Below, piece by piece: positions 1 to 9,583 of a DNA stretch of 64,000 nucleotides. Origin of the DNA: Clostridioides sp. ES-S-0010-02 (lineage in GTDB: Bacteria > Bacillota > Clostridia > Peptostreptococcales > Peptostreptococcaceae); NCBI GenBank assembly GCA_020641055.1, contig CP067345.1, positions 450,001 through 514,000 on the forward strand, in the 5' to 3' direction. The position numbers and the translations under genes were made by a program. Under the pieces are notes generated by a model that worked only from the letters and a program-made list of their open reading frames with translations, searched no databases and was not told the DNA's origin. Every line of letters starts with the position of its first letter. Position 1 is the stretch's first letter.

Positions 1-2
1 TT

Positions 3-3000
3 CAAGACCATAATTTACCAGAACAGAGAGAAGTGAATTCTGGATTAGTGAAATTATCAAAAGAGACTGGTATTCCACTAGTTGCTACTAATGATGTTCA
101 CTATGTAAATAAAGAAGATTCAAAAATACATGATGTTCTTATGTGTATTCAAATGGGTAAAACAGTAAATGACCCAAATAGAATGAGATTTGGAAGTGAT
201 GAGTTTTATCTGAAATCAAGAGAAGAAATGGAAGAGTTATTCCCATATGCACTAGAGGCTATTGATAATACTGTAAAAATAGCTGATATGTGTAATGTAG
301 AGTTTGATTTTAACACTATACATCTTCCTAAATATGATGTTCCAGATGGATATACGCCAGAAACTTATTTAAGAGAATTGTGTTTTAATGGATTAAAAGA
401 AAGATATGATAATCCTGATAGTGAGATACTAGATAGATTAAACTATGAATTAGATGTAATTGAAAAAATGGGTTATGTGGAATACTTTTTAATAGTTTGG
501 GACTTTATAAATTTCTCTAAAGAAAATAATATTATAGTAGGACCAGGTAGAGGTAGTGCGGCAGGTTCAATAGTAGCATATACACTTAAGATAACTGATA
601 TAGACCCAATAAAATATTCTCTCCTATTTGAACGTTTTCTAAATCCAGAACGTATATCTATGCCAGATATAGATATAGATTTTTGCTATGAAAGAAGAGA
701 AGAAGTTATAGACTATGTAAAGCGAAAATATGGTGATGACCATGTTGCACAAATAATAACTTTTGGAACAATGGGTGCAAAAGCCGCAATAAGAGATGTT
801 GGAAGAGTATTAGATATAGGCTACAATAAGGTTGATAAGATAGCTAAAGAAATACCATTTGCTTTAGGAATGACTATAGATAAGGCATTAGATACAAATC
901 CAAACCTTAAGGATTTATATGACCAAGACCCTGAAACAAAAGAGATAATCAATATATCAAAGCAAATAGAGGGAATGTTAAGACATGCTTCCACTCATGC
1001 AGCAGGAGTTGTTATATCCAAAAATCCTGTAGATGAGTATGTACCTCTGTACAAGCATCAAGATGCAATCACAACTCAATTTACTATGACAACACTTGAA
1101 GAACTTGGTCTTTTAAAGATGGACTTTCTTGGATTAAGAACACTTACAGTTATAAGAGATGCACTTGATTTAATAGAAAAGAATAGAACAATAAAAAATT
1201 ACACTGAAAATATAGATTTTTCAAAGATGGACTATGATGATCCAAAGGTATATGAAATGCTTTCATCTGGAAATACTTTAGGAGTGTTTCAGTTGGAAAG
1301 TGCTGGTATGAGGAGTTTTATGAAACAACTGAAACCAGATAATTTTGAAGATATTGTAGCGGGAATATCCCTATTTAGACCAGGTCCAATGGACTCTATA
1401 CCTGCGTATATAAAAAATAAAAGTAATCCAAAAGATGTAACATACTTACATGAGAAATTAAAACCAATAATGGAAGTTACATATGGATGTTTGGTATATC
1501 AAGAACAAGTTATGCAAGTTGTTAGAGATTTAGGTGGATATAGTTATGGTCGTAGTGACTTGGTTAGAAGAGCCATGAGTAAGAAAAAAATGGATGTAAT
1601 GGAAGAAGAAAGACAATATTTTATTCATGGGAAATTTGATGAAGATGGCAACATAGAAATTGCAGGGTGTGTTAGAAATGGTGTAGAAGAGGAAATAGCC
1701 AATAAAATATTTGATGACATGATAGATTTTGCTCGTTATGCATTTAATAAATCACATGCAGCTGCATATGGAGTTTTAGCATATGAGACAGCTTATTTAA
1801 AAACATATTATCCTGTTGAGTTTATGGCAGCTTTAATAACTAGTGTTATGGGAAATACTGATAAGGTAGTTGAATATATAAGAGAATGTAAAGCATTAGA
1901 TATAGATGTGTTGCCACCAGACATAAATAAAAGTTTTTCAAAATTCTCGGTTGAAGGTGACAACATAAGATTTGGTCTGGCTGCTGTAAAAAATGTTGGT
2001 GTAAATATAATAAATAATATAATTGATGAGAGAGAGTCTAAGGGATTATTTATAGACTTAGTTGATTTAGTTAAGAGATTAGACCAAAAAGATACAAATA
2101 AAAGAGTAATAGAAAGCTTAATAAAATGTGGAGCTTTTGATAATATAAGTGAAAATAGAGCTAGTCTGATGGCTGGTTATGAAACTTTATTAGAAAGTGT
2201 TTCTATGGACAGAAAGAAAAATGTTCAAGGTCAAATTTCATTATTTGATGCTTTTGGAGATAGTGAAGAAGATAGTGACTTTCAACAAATATATAATTTA
2301 CCTAAAAGACCAGAATATGAAGAAAGAGAGAAACTTAATCTTGAAAAAGAAGTTCTGGGAATGTATGTAAGTGGGCATCCTTTATCGCAATTTGAAAAAG
2401 AATTACAAGAAAAAACATCTATAGATAATGGAAAGTTAAATTCATTAAAAGAGGATGAAGAGTCATATATACAAATGAATGAAACTGATGCAATAATGGG
2501 TGGAATGATTGTAAATAAAACGATAAAAACCACAAAAAGAAATGAAATTATGGCATTTATTGAGTTAGAAGATTTATATGGTGCTATAGAAATAATAGTT
2601 TTTCCTCAGTTATTACAAAAATATAATGTTATTTTAAACGAAGATAATATAATTTATGTAAAAGGAACATTAAGTATAAAAGAAGGCGAAAATGCAAAAC
2701 TTATAGCTAGAGAAATAAAAGATATAAAAGACAATACTGACTTTGAAGCTAAAAAATATAATTCAGTAAGAACTAAAAATGTACAAAATGTGAAGTTAGA
2801 AAGTGGAAAAAAACTGTATTTAAAAATAGATAGTATGTCTGACACAGATACAACTTACAATATTATAGAAATAGCAAAGCAATATCCAGGCAATGACAGT
2901 ATATACTTATATCCTATGGATGAAAATATAAATGGTAAGCGCAAAGCATATAAAATGACAGGAGTATCCACCTTTATATGTGATGAATTTATAAACAATT

Positions 3001-3044
3001 TAGAAAGATTACTTCCTAAGGATAACATAAAGATAAAAGCTTAA
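3..3044 (+). CDS. dnaE: DNA polymerase III subunit alpha, DnaE type (5' end outside window)
   Basis: Replicative C-family DNA polymerase catalytic subunit. The reading frame is open to the left edge (codons in frame from base 3), so the gene starts outside the window; the GTG at 33 is internal. The visible part begins late in the PHP domain (motif ATNDVHY). It continues through the palm, with GPGRGSAAGS and the catalytic aspartates in PDIDIDF (about bases 661-680), then the fingers (FRPGPMDSIP), the tandem HhH region and an OB-fold near the C-terminus (GGMIVNKTIKTTKRNEIMAF). The arrangement, with no inserted exonuclease domain, is that of DnaE rather than PolC. The stop at 3042-3044 is followed by an intergenic region of about 200 bases before pfkA. 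Identification is firm; only the N-terminus is missing. Confidence 0.96.
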   Translation, partial: QDHNLPEQREVNSGLVKLSKETGIPLVATNDVHYVNKEDSKIHDVLMCIQMGKTVNDPNRMRFGSDEFYLKSREEMEELFPYALEAIDNTVKIADMCNVEFDFNTIHLPKYDVPDGYTPETYLRELCFNGLKERYDNPDSEILDRLNYELDVIEKMGYVEYFLIVWDFINFSKENNIIVGPGRGSAAGSIVAYTLKITDIDPIKYSLLFERFLNPERISMPDIDIDFCYERREEVIDYVKRKYGDDHVAQIITFGTMGAKAAIRDVGRVLDIGYNKVDKIAKEIPFALGMTIDKALDTNPNLKDLYDQDPETKEIINISKQIEGMLRHASTHAAGVVISKNPVDEYVPLYKHQDAITTQFTMTTLEELGLLKMDFLGLRTLTVIRDALDLIEKNRTIKNYTENIDFSKMDYDDPKVYEMLSSGNTLGVFQLESAGMRSFMKQLKPDNFEDIVAGISLFRPGPMDSIPAYIKNKSNPKDVTYLHEKLKPIMEVTYGCLVYQEQVMQVVRDLGGYSYGRSDLVRRAMSKKKMDVMEEERQYFIHGKFDEDGNIEIAGCVRNGVEEEIANKIFDDMIDFARYAFNKSHAAAYGVLAYETAYLKTYYPVEFMAALITSVMGNTDKVVEYIRECKALDIDVLPPDINKSFSKFSVEGDNIRFGLAAVKNVGVNIINNIIDERESKGLFIDLVDLVKRLDQKDTNKRVIESLIKCGAFDNISENRASLMAGYETLLESVSMDRKKNVQGQISLFDAFGDSEEDSDFQQIYNLPKRPEYEEREKLNLEKEVLGMYVSGHPLSQFEKELQEKTSIDNGKLNSLKEDEESYIQMNETDAIMGGMIVNKTIKTTKRNEIMAFIELEDLYGAIEIIVFPQLLQKYNVILNEDNIIYVKGTLSIKEGENAKLIAREIKDIKDNTDFEAKKYNSVRTKNVQNVKLESGKKLYLKIDSMSDTDTTYNIIEIAKQYPGNDSIYLYPMDENINGKRKAYKMTGVSTFICDEFINNLERLLPKDNIKIKA

Positions 3045-3090
3045 TTTTTTGGATAAAAATCTAAATATATTATAATAATATGAAAAATAT

Positions 3091-3125
3091 TGTCCGTTTT
3101 GTGATATAATATCACAAAATGGACA
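3091..3125. repeat. Long dyad between dnaE and pfkA
   Basis: Two 17-base arms separated by a single A form an almost perfect palindrome (one mismatch) starting TGTCC and ending GGACA. The tail continues with a direct repeat of GGACATTTAA and then a run of seven T at about 3141-3147. It may be the dnaE terminator, although the T run is not directly at the stem base, or an operator ahead of pfkA-pyk. The sequence does not decide between them. Confidence 0.55.
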
Positions 3126-3249
3126 TTTAAGGACATTTAATTTTTTTAGTCTTGATGGGATTGAAAAATGATATAGGGACGAAAAAAGTCCATTAAGATG
3201 TGATAAGAATGATTATAATAAAAATTTGACATAAAATCCAAGGAGGTAA

Positions 3250-4212
<963 letters not shown>

Positions 4213-4263
4213 ATCTTAGTATTTAAAATAAATCTGTGAAATAATATTTCAGGAGGAGCAAAT

Positions 4264-6024
4264 ATGTTAAATAATGTAAAGAAAACAAAAATTGTTTGTA
4301 CGCTAGGGCCAGCATCACAAAGTGAAGAAGTTTTAACTCAACTTATGCAAAATGGTCTAAATGTGTGCAGATTTAACTTTTCCCATGGTTCACATGAAGA
4401 ACACAAGGAAAGAATAGATATGGCAAAAAAAGTTAGAGAAAAACTAAATAAACCAGTTGCTATATTATTAGACACTAAAGGTCCAGAAATTAGAACAGGT
4501 AATTTTGCAGACCCAGAGGTATCTTTAGAAGAAGGACAAAAATTTACTATAACTATGAAAGATGTTGTAGGAACTAAAGAAATATGTACAGTAAGTTATA
4601 AGGGTCTTGCTGAAGATGTTAAAGTAGGAGATTCTATACTAATAGATGATGGATTAGTTGGTTTAAGAGTAAAAGAAATAAATGGCGAAGATATAGTATG
4701 TATCGTTGAAAATTCTGGAATAGTAAAAAATCATAAAGGTGTAAATGTGCCTGGTGTAAAAATAAATTTACCAGCAATAACTCCTAAAGATATAAGCGAC
4801 ATAGAATTTGGAATAAGCCAAGGTATAGACTATATAGCTGCCTCATTTGTAAGGAAAGCATCTGATGTACTAGCAATAAGAGAAATTTTAGAAAATAACA
4901 ATGCAACTGATATACAAATTATATCTAAGATAGAAAATCAAGAAGGTGTAGAAAACTTAGATGAAATATTAAAAGTTTCTGATGGTATAATGGTAGCTAG
5001 AGGTGATTTAGGTGTTGAAATACCTACTGAAGAAATGCCAATAGTTCAGAAAATGATGATAAAAAAATGCAATGAATTAGCAAAACCAGTTGTAACTGCT
5101 ACACAAATGCTTGATTCTATGATAAGAAATCCAAGACCAACAAGAGCAGAAGTTACAGACGTAGCTAATGCTATATATGATGGAACAGATGCAATAATGT
5201 TATCTGGAGAAACTGCTGCTGGGAAATACCCTGTAGAAGCTGTAAAGATGATGGCTACAATAGCAAAAAGAACAGAAGAAACTTTGGATTATGATAGATT
5301 GTTAAAGGAAAATGGTACTAATAATGTTACAGTAACAGATGCAATAAGTCATGCTACTTGTACAACAGCTGTAGATTTAGATGCATCAGCTATAATAACA
5401 TCTACTTCCTCAGGTTATACTGCTAGAATGGTGTCTAAATTTAGACCAAAATCTCCAATAATAGCTACTACAAATAATGAAAAAACTATGAATAAACTAG
5501 CTCTTACATGGGGAGTTTATCCAGTTAAATCTTCTGTTGCAGGAAATACAGATGAAGTTATAGAAAAAGCAATAGAAGCAGCTAGACAAGCAGATTATAT
5601 AGATAATGGAGAACTAGTGGTTATAACTGCTGGAGTACCAGTAGGAGTAAGCGGAACTACTAACTTAATAAAGGTTCATGTAATAAGTGAAGAAATTGTT
5701 CAAGGTATAGGTGTAGGTAATCAAACAGTAGAAGGTAAAGTTCGTATAATAAAAAATGGAGATACTTGTGTAGACTTCAATAAAGGAGATATATTAGTTT
5801 CTACAACTACTGATGCTGAAATGAACAATTATATAGAGAAAGCAGGAGCTGTAGTAACTGAAAATGGTGGAATGACATCACATACAGCTATCGTAGGAAT
5901 AAATTTAGATATACCAGTTATTGTGTCTGCAAATGATATAACTAATCTAGTAAAAGATGGAGAAGTTGTAACAGTGGATGCATCAAGAGGTGTAATATAT
6001 AGAGGTTCAACTAGAGTTTTATAA
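4264..6024 (+). CDS. pyk: Pyruvate kinase with C-terminal PEP-utiliser domain
   Basis: Converts phosphoenolpyruvate and ADP to pyruvate and ATP, the last step of glycolysis. The catalytic barrel shows KIVCTLGPAS at the N-terminus, NFSHG, the MVARGDLGVE signature and the ATQMLDSM segment. At 586 residues it is about 110 longer than E. coli pyruvate kinases. The extra C-terminal part carries GGMTSHTAIVG, the phosphohistidine-type swivelling domain (PEP-utilisers, mobile domain) found on many Bacillota pyruvate kinases. An AGGAGG site precedes the ATG. A rho-independent terminator follows the stop, which supports pfkA-pyk as a two-gene unit. Confidence 0.96.
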   Translation: MLNNVKKTKIVCTLGPASQSEEVLTQLMQNGLNVCRFNFSHGSHEEHKERIDMAKKVREKLNKPVAILLDTKGPEIRTGNFADPEVSLEEGQKFTITMKDVVGTKEICTVSYKGLAEDVKVGDSILIDDGLVGLRVKEINGEDIVCIVENSGIVKNHKGVNVPGVKINLPAITPKDISDIEFGISQGIDYIAASFVRKASDVLAIREILENNNATDIQIISKIENQEGVENLDEILKVSDGIMVARGDLGVEIPTEEMPIVQKMMIKKCNELAKPVVTATQMLDSMIRNPRPTRAEVTDVANAIYDGTDAIMLSGETAAGKYPVEAVKMMATIAKRTEETLDYDRLLKENGTNNVTVTDAISHATCTTAVDLDASAIITSTSSGYTARMVSKFRPKSPIIATTNNEKTMNKLALTWGVYPVKSSVAGNTDEVIEKAIEAARQADYIDNGELVVITAGVPVGVSGTTNLIKVHVISEEIVQGIGVGNQTVEGKVRIIKNGDTCVDFNKGDILVSTTTDAEMNNYIEKAGAVVTENGGMTSHTAIVGINLDIPVIVSANDITNLVKDGEVVTVDASRGVIYRGSTRVL

Positions 6025-6046
6025 GAAAATAATAAATTTATTTTGT

Positions 6047-6075
6047 CAAGGGGCTTTATAAGCTCCTTTTTTTTT
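6047..6075 (+). terminator. Terminator after pyk
   Basis: An 8-base stem AGGGGCTT / AAGCTCCT (one wobble) with a short loop is followed directly by nine T residues. It ends the pfkA-pyk unit. Confidence 0.85.
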
Positions 6076-6198
6076 GGTAAAATAAAATATTGTAGCTTAG
6101 TAAAAAATATAGTTTAGTTAATATCAAGATTTTAATATATATTTAAAGAAAAGAATTTGTAAGAATTTAAATTTAATATAGTGATTGGAGGGTGATTT

Positions 6199-7557
6199 AT
6201 GCTTTCAAAAAACGAGATGTATATTGTAGATATAGTAGACATTGGACAGGCTGGAGTAGGCGTTGGAAAGTACAATGGTATTACAGTTTTTGTAGAGGGC
6301 GGATTAATACAAGATAAAGTTAAAGTTAAAATTAATAAGGTCAAGAAAAATTATGCTGTAGGAGACATTGTTGAAATAATAGAGAAGTCTCCATTTAGAG
6401 TAAAAAGAGTGTGTAGTGACAATCTTAAGGATTGTGGAGGGTGCCAAATACAAGATTTAGACTATAATAAACAACTTGAAATGAAAACAAATGAAGTTAA
6501 ACAAGTGCTTACAAGAATAGGTAAGTTGGATGATGTGGTAGTTCATGATACTATAGGCATGGAGAAGCCATATAGATATAGAAATAAAGCTCAATTTCCA
6601 ATACAAAAGAACAATGGAGTTCCTATTATTGGTTTTTACAAAAAGAAGACTCACGATGTAATATCGACAGAAAAATGTGTAATACAACATGAACTAAATG
6701 ATAAAATTGTTAAGATAATAAAAACGTATATAAGAGCTTATAAGGTAAGCATATATGATGAAAAGGCTCAGACTGGAGTAATTAGACATTTGGTGACAAA
6801 AATTGGATTTACAACTAAAGAAGTAATGGTTGTATTAGTTGCTAATGGAAACAGACTTCCATATCTTAAAGAATTAGCTTCAGTATTAGAGGAAAATATA
6901 CCTGGATTTAAGACTTTAGTTGTAAATATAAATGAAAAAAATACAAATGCCATTCTTGGAAAAGAGAATATAGTTGTGTATGGAGATGGTAAAATAAATG
7001 ATTATATAGGAGATTTAGTATTTGAGATTTCTCCATTGTCATTTTTCCAAGTAAATCCTATACAAACTAAGGTATTATATAATAAAGCTCTTGAATATGC
7101 AGATTTAAAGGATACTGATACTGTTTTTGATATTTATTGTGGTATAGGTACAATATCTTTATTTTTAGCGCAAAAGGCTAAAAAAGTTTATGGAATAGAA
7201 ATTATAGAAGATGCTATAAAAGATGCTAAGGTAAATGCTAGATTAAACAATATACATAATGCTGAATTCTATGTGGGTAAGGCAGAAGAGGTTGTTCCTA
7301 AGATGTATAGTGAGGGTAAGACTGCTAATGTTGTAGTTGTAGACCCACCTAGAAAGGGTTGTGACGAAAAGGTTTTAGAGACAATTGTTTCAATGAATCC
7401 TGAGAGAATTGTTTATGTTTCTTGTAATCCTTCTACTTTAGCAAGGGATTTAAATTATCTAAATATGCATGGATTTAAATGTATTGAGGCACAACCTGTA
7501 GATATGTTCCCTCATTCTACACATGTGGAGACTGTAGCGTTGCTACGTCGCAAGTAA
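6199..7557 (+). CDS. rlmD: 23S rRNA (uracil-C5)-methyltransferase RlmD/RumA family
   Basis: SAM-dependent methyltransferase of the RlmD/TrmA family that makes 5-methyluridine in RNA. The N-terminus has a TRAM-type OB fold (residues about 5-60). A cysteine cluster (CSDNLKDCGGCQ) that ligates an Fe-S cluster in this family follows. The methyltransferase core contains FDIYCGIGTISLF (SAM site), VVDPPRKGC and VSCNPSTLARDL with the catalytic cysteine. A GGAGGGTG site precedes the ATG. Oddity: the last six codons (ALLRRK) lie to the right of an att core at 7521-7538 and appear to be supplied by the inserted element. An alternative native end (AKIIKQ) sits at 25768-25787, beyond the element. The gene therefore stays open and nearly full length despite the insertion. 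Confidence 0.93.
   Translation: MLSKNEMYIVDIVDIGQAGVGVGKYNGITVFVEGGLIQDKVKVKINKVKKNYAVGDIVEIIEKSPFRVKRVCSDNLKDCGGCQIQDLDYNKQLEMKTNEVKQVLTRIGKLDDVVVHDTIGMEKPYRYRNKAQFPIQKNNGVPIIGFYKKKTHDVISTEKCVIQHELNDKIVKIIKTYIRAYKVSIYDEKAQTGVIRHLVTKIGFTTKEVMVVLVANGNRLPYLKELASVLEENIPGFKTLVVNINEKNTNAILGKENIVVYGDGKINDYIGDLVFEISPLSFFQVNPIQTKVLYNKALEYADLKDTDTVFDIYCGIGTISLFLAQKAKKVYGIEIIEDAIKDAKVNARLNNIHNAEFYVGKAEEVVPKMYSEGKTANVVVVDPPRKGCDEKVLETIVSMNPERIVYVSCNPSTLARDLNYLNMHGFKCIEAQPVDMFPHSTHVETVALLRRK
7521..7538 (+). other. Left attachment site (attL core) in rlmD
   Basis: The 18 bases beginning ACATGTGGAG recur at 25751-25768 with a single G to A difference. The left copy lies inside rlmD codons for HVETVA. The right copy precedes codons that read on in the same rlmD frame to a stop. 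This is the signature of a site-specific integration into the rlmD 3' end. Confidence 0.85.
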
Positions 7558-7700
7558 TGCTGGAAATTCTGAATTTTAGCCACTTTCACAAGCATGTAGT
7601 ATTTGCATCAGATGGAAGTAAAATAAGGAATAAAGAATTAAAAAGGTATTTTGACGTGTCTGTAGTTATATATATGGAGTGTGGAAATACGAAAATATAA
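7557..7700 (+). CDS. Small ORF overlapping the rlmD stop codon
   Basis: A 47-codon frame begins at an ATG sharing one base with the rlmD stop (TAATG), an arrangement that would allow translational coupling. The product begins MLEILNFSHFHKHVV and ends MECGNTKI. I do not recognise it; it has no clear motif or membrane segment. It lies just inside the left end of the element, where recombination-accessory genes can occur, and may equally be chance or a remnant. A terminator follows within 60 bases. Confidence 0.3.
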   Translation: MLEILNFSHFHKHVVFASDGSKIRNKELKRYFDVSVVIYMECGNTKI

Positions 7701-7707
7701 TAAAAAT

Positions 7708-7755
7708 AAAGGCAATAATGGATTATAATTTATATATCTATTATTGCTTTTTTAT
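7708..7755 (+). terminator. Terminator downstream of rlmD inside the element
   Basis: Arms beginning AAAGGCAATAAT and ending ATTATTGCTTTTTT pair around an AT-rich loop and end in a T run. The rest of 7756-7943 is AT-rich and holds the likely promoter of the next operon (TATAAT-like box near 7902). Confidence 0.7.
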
Positions 7756-7943
7756 TTGAATAATAACTTAGCTACTACAAATTTATTTTATTAATTATTT
7801 TTATTAAATCTTAAAATAATATCATTAAAGTAATACTTGTTTAATAAGATCTAGTAAAAGTGTTATATATGCCAATAATATGTAATATTTAGTAAATGTA
7901 TAGTATAATATCTGTATTATTATAAAGTGGGTGATGTTATATT

Positions 7944-9092
7944 ATGGGTACTGCGGTAAATGATGCAACTTTAAAAAAAGCAGGGGACATTTTTCAATAT
8001 TATATTGCATTAAGAAATTGTTTTAATATGAAAAGTGGAGATAAAGTGCAAATAGAAGTTAATGGAGATGTCAGTTTAATTTCAAGTGAATCTGACTCAT
8101 CTTTTCAAATAGAGGTAAAACACCATTTTGGTGAGCATTCTCTTTCTGATAGAAATATAGATTTTTGGAAAACTTTAACTAATTGGTATGTTGAATATGA
8201 TAGAATATCAGTATTTTCTAGTTTGGTATTGTATACTACTTCAGTAATTGGAGTAGATTCCCCATTTCATGATTGGAACAATAAAAATAAAAGTGAAAAA
8301 TTATGTGTGTTATTAAATATTGGAGCTATTGAAAAAAAAGATGAAAACACTTTTAGAAAGTATTACAAAAAAATATTCGATGAAAATATTTATGATAAAG
8401 AAAAGCTAGAAGATATATTATCTAGATTTACTATAGAATATAATCAAAATAAAATTTCTGATATATCAAAAGAGTTTGATTGTTATGTTGGACATATCCC
8501 TCAAGAGAATAGAGATCATTATATCGGAGCATTACTGGGAAGACTACTTTCAATTGTAAAAGAGCCACCACATAGATGGGAAGTAAGTAGAGAAGATTTT
8601 GATAATATTTTACAGAAAGAGTCGGTAGCTTATTCTAATAAGAATGGAAAACCATTACCAGATATATTTAATGATGAAGATATATCAGAATATGAAAAGG
8701 GAACATTGATTAATAAAAATTTTGTTGAAGAAATAAAAAAAATAGAGTATGATGATGAGATTCAACTAGCTATATTAGATTATTGGAAAACAAATATGAC
8801 TATTATTAACTTTTTCAATGAAGATTTTTTATATAATCAAAGTTTAGATAAATATAGAGATGATTTGTCATATAAATTAAAACATCAGAAAAAAATTAGT
8901 GTAATTAAGAGTAGAGGAAAAAGTAGAAAAGAGCAAATTGAAAGTTCACAAATATTGTATAGTGAAGTTATGTCATGGGATGTGAGGGATTTTGAATCAA
9001 TAATTAAAAATCAATATTATTTTCAAAGGGGAATTATTCATACTATTGTGGATGACAGAAAATTTAGTTGGGATGTAGGTGAAAATAATTGA
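7944..9092 (+). CDS. ABC-3C system effector: Cap4/DUF4297-like dsDNA nuclease with ABC-3C C-terminal domain
   Basis: First gene of a three-gene operon. The N-terminus (about residues 10-65) has the pattern of DUF4297/Cap4-type nuclease domains: GDIFQYY, an acidic stretch around E38 and D42, then IEVKHH with an E-x-K pair at E57 and K59, as in PD-(D/E)XK endonucleases. The C-terminal hundred residues (MTIINFFNEDFL... WDVRDFESIIKNQYYFQRGI) resemble the C-terminal domain that links effectors to ABC three-component (ABC-3C) machinery. The ATG has a GGGTGATG site upstream. The stop overlaps the start of the next gene by 4 bases, and the order effector, middle component, ATPase is that of ABC-3C systems. 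Expected role: DNA-degrading effector held in check by the other two proteins until phage or plasmid invasion. Family assignment is from motif reading only. Confidence 0.72.
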   Translation: MGTAVNDATLKKAGDIFQYYIALRNCFNMKSGDKVQIEVNGDVSLISSESDSSFQIEVKHHFGEHSLSDRNIDFWKTLTNWYVEYDRISVFSSLVLYTTSVIGVDSPFHDWNNKNKSEKLCVLLNIGAIEKKDENTFRKYYKKIFDENIYDKEKLEDILSRFTIEYNQNKISDISKEFDCYVGHIPQENRDHYIGALLGRLLSIVKEPPHRWEVSREDFDNILQKESVAYSNKNGKPLPDIFNDEDISEYEKGTLINKNFVEEIKKIEYDDEIQLAILDYWKTNMTIINFFNEDFLYNQSLDKYRDDLSYKLKHQKKISVIKSRGKSRKEQIESSQILYSEVMSWDVRDFESIIKNQYYFQRGIIHTIVDDRKFSWDVGENN

Positions 9093-9583
9093 GTATAAAA
9101 AATATAAAAATATTATCTATGAATTCACATTTTTATGCATTATTATTTAGAGGATTTTTATCAGGATATAATAAACCATGTGAAATAAGAACACTATTTA
9201 TGGCACTTCCTATTTTGTTATATTCAGATTCAAGGAAAAAACTTATTTCTGCAAATAAAACAAGCAGAATGGAAAGTCTATTTAATAAGCCTAAGGATCT
9301 GGAAAATAATAAAAAAATTTCAGGGAAATCTGATTTGGCAGGATATATAAAGCGTTTTGAGGATGTTAAGGGGTTATCTAAAAAAGCTATAATAATTCTA
9401 TATTCACAAGAGAATATACGTTTAGAAGGAAATAGAATATTTTTAATTTCAGATCCTATAAGTCACTTAAATTATAAAGGAGAAATTAAAAGTTGGATTA
9501 GATCTGCGTATTATTTAGGTATTATTTTTGCAAAGACAAATGAGGATCATTTAAATTATTTTTTAGGGGTTGATAGAATATGA
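9089..9583 (+). CDS. ABC-3C system middle component
   Basis: A 164-residue protein between effector and ATPase, the size and position of the middle component of three-component ABC systems. It starts at TTG within ATAATTGAG, overlapping the effector stop by 4 bases, and its own stop overlaps the next ATG (ATGA). The sequence begins with a hydrophobic alpha-helical segment (MNSHFYALLFRGFLSGY) and contains a basic region (KPKDLENNKKISGKSD). The C-terminus AYYLGIIFAKTNEDHLNYFLGV matches the usual end of these proteins. No catalytic motif is expected. It probably couples the ATPase sensor to the nuclease. Confidence 0.68.
   Translation: MSIKNIKILSMNSHFYALLFRGFLSGYNKPCEIRTLFMALPILLYSDSRKKLISANKTSRMESLFNKPKDLENNKKISGKSDLAGYIKRFEDVKGLSKKAIIILYSQENIRLEGNRIFLISDPISHLNYKGEIKSWIRSAYYLGIIFAKTNEDHLNYFLGVDRI

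Noticed and set aside
33-44. GTG at 33 as start of dnaE
   Set aside because: The frame is open upstream to the window edge and the residues before it continue the PHP domain, so it is internal.
2282-2845. Minus-strand frames inside dnaE and similar small antisense frames elsewhere
   Set aside because: Shadow frames of strongly coding AT-rich genes, without start signals or recognisable products.
7521-7538. Att cores as chance similarity
   Set aside because: Seventeen of 18 bases match, both copies fall in the rlmD frame at the same residues, and they exactly bound the foreign genes.
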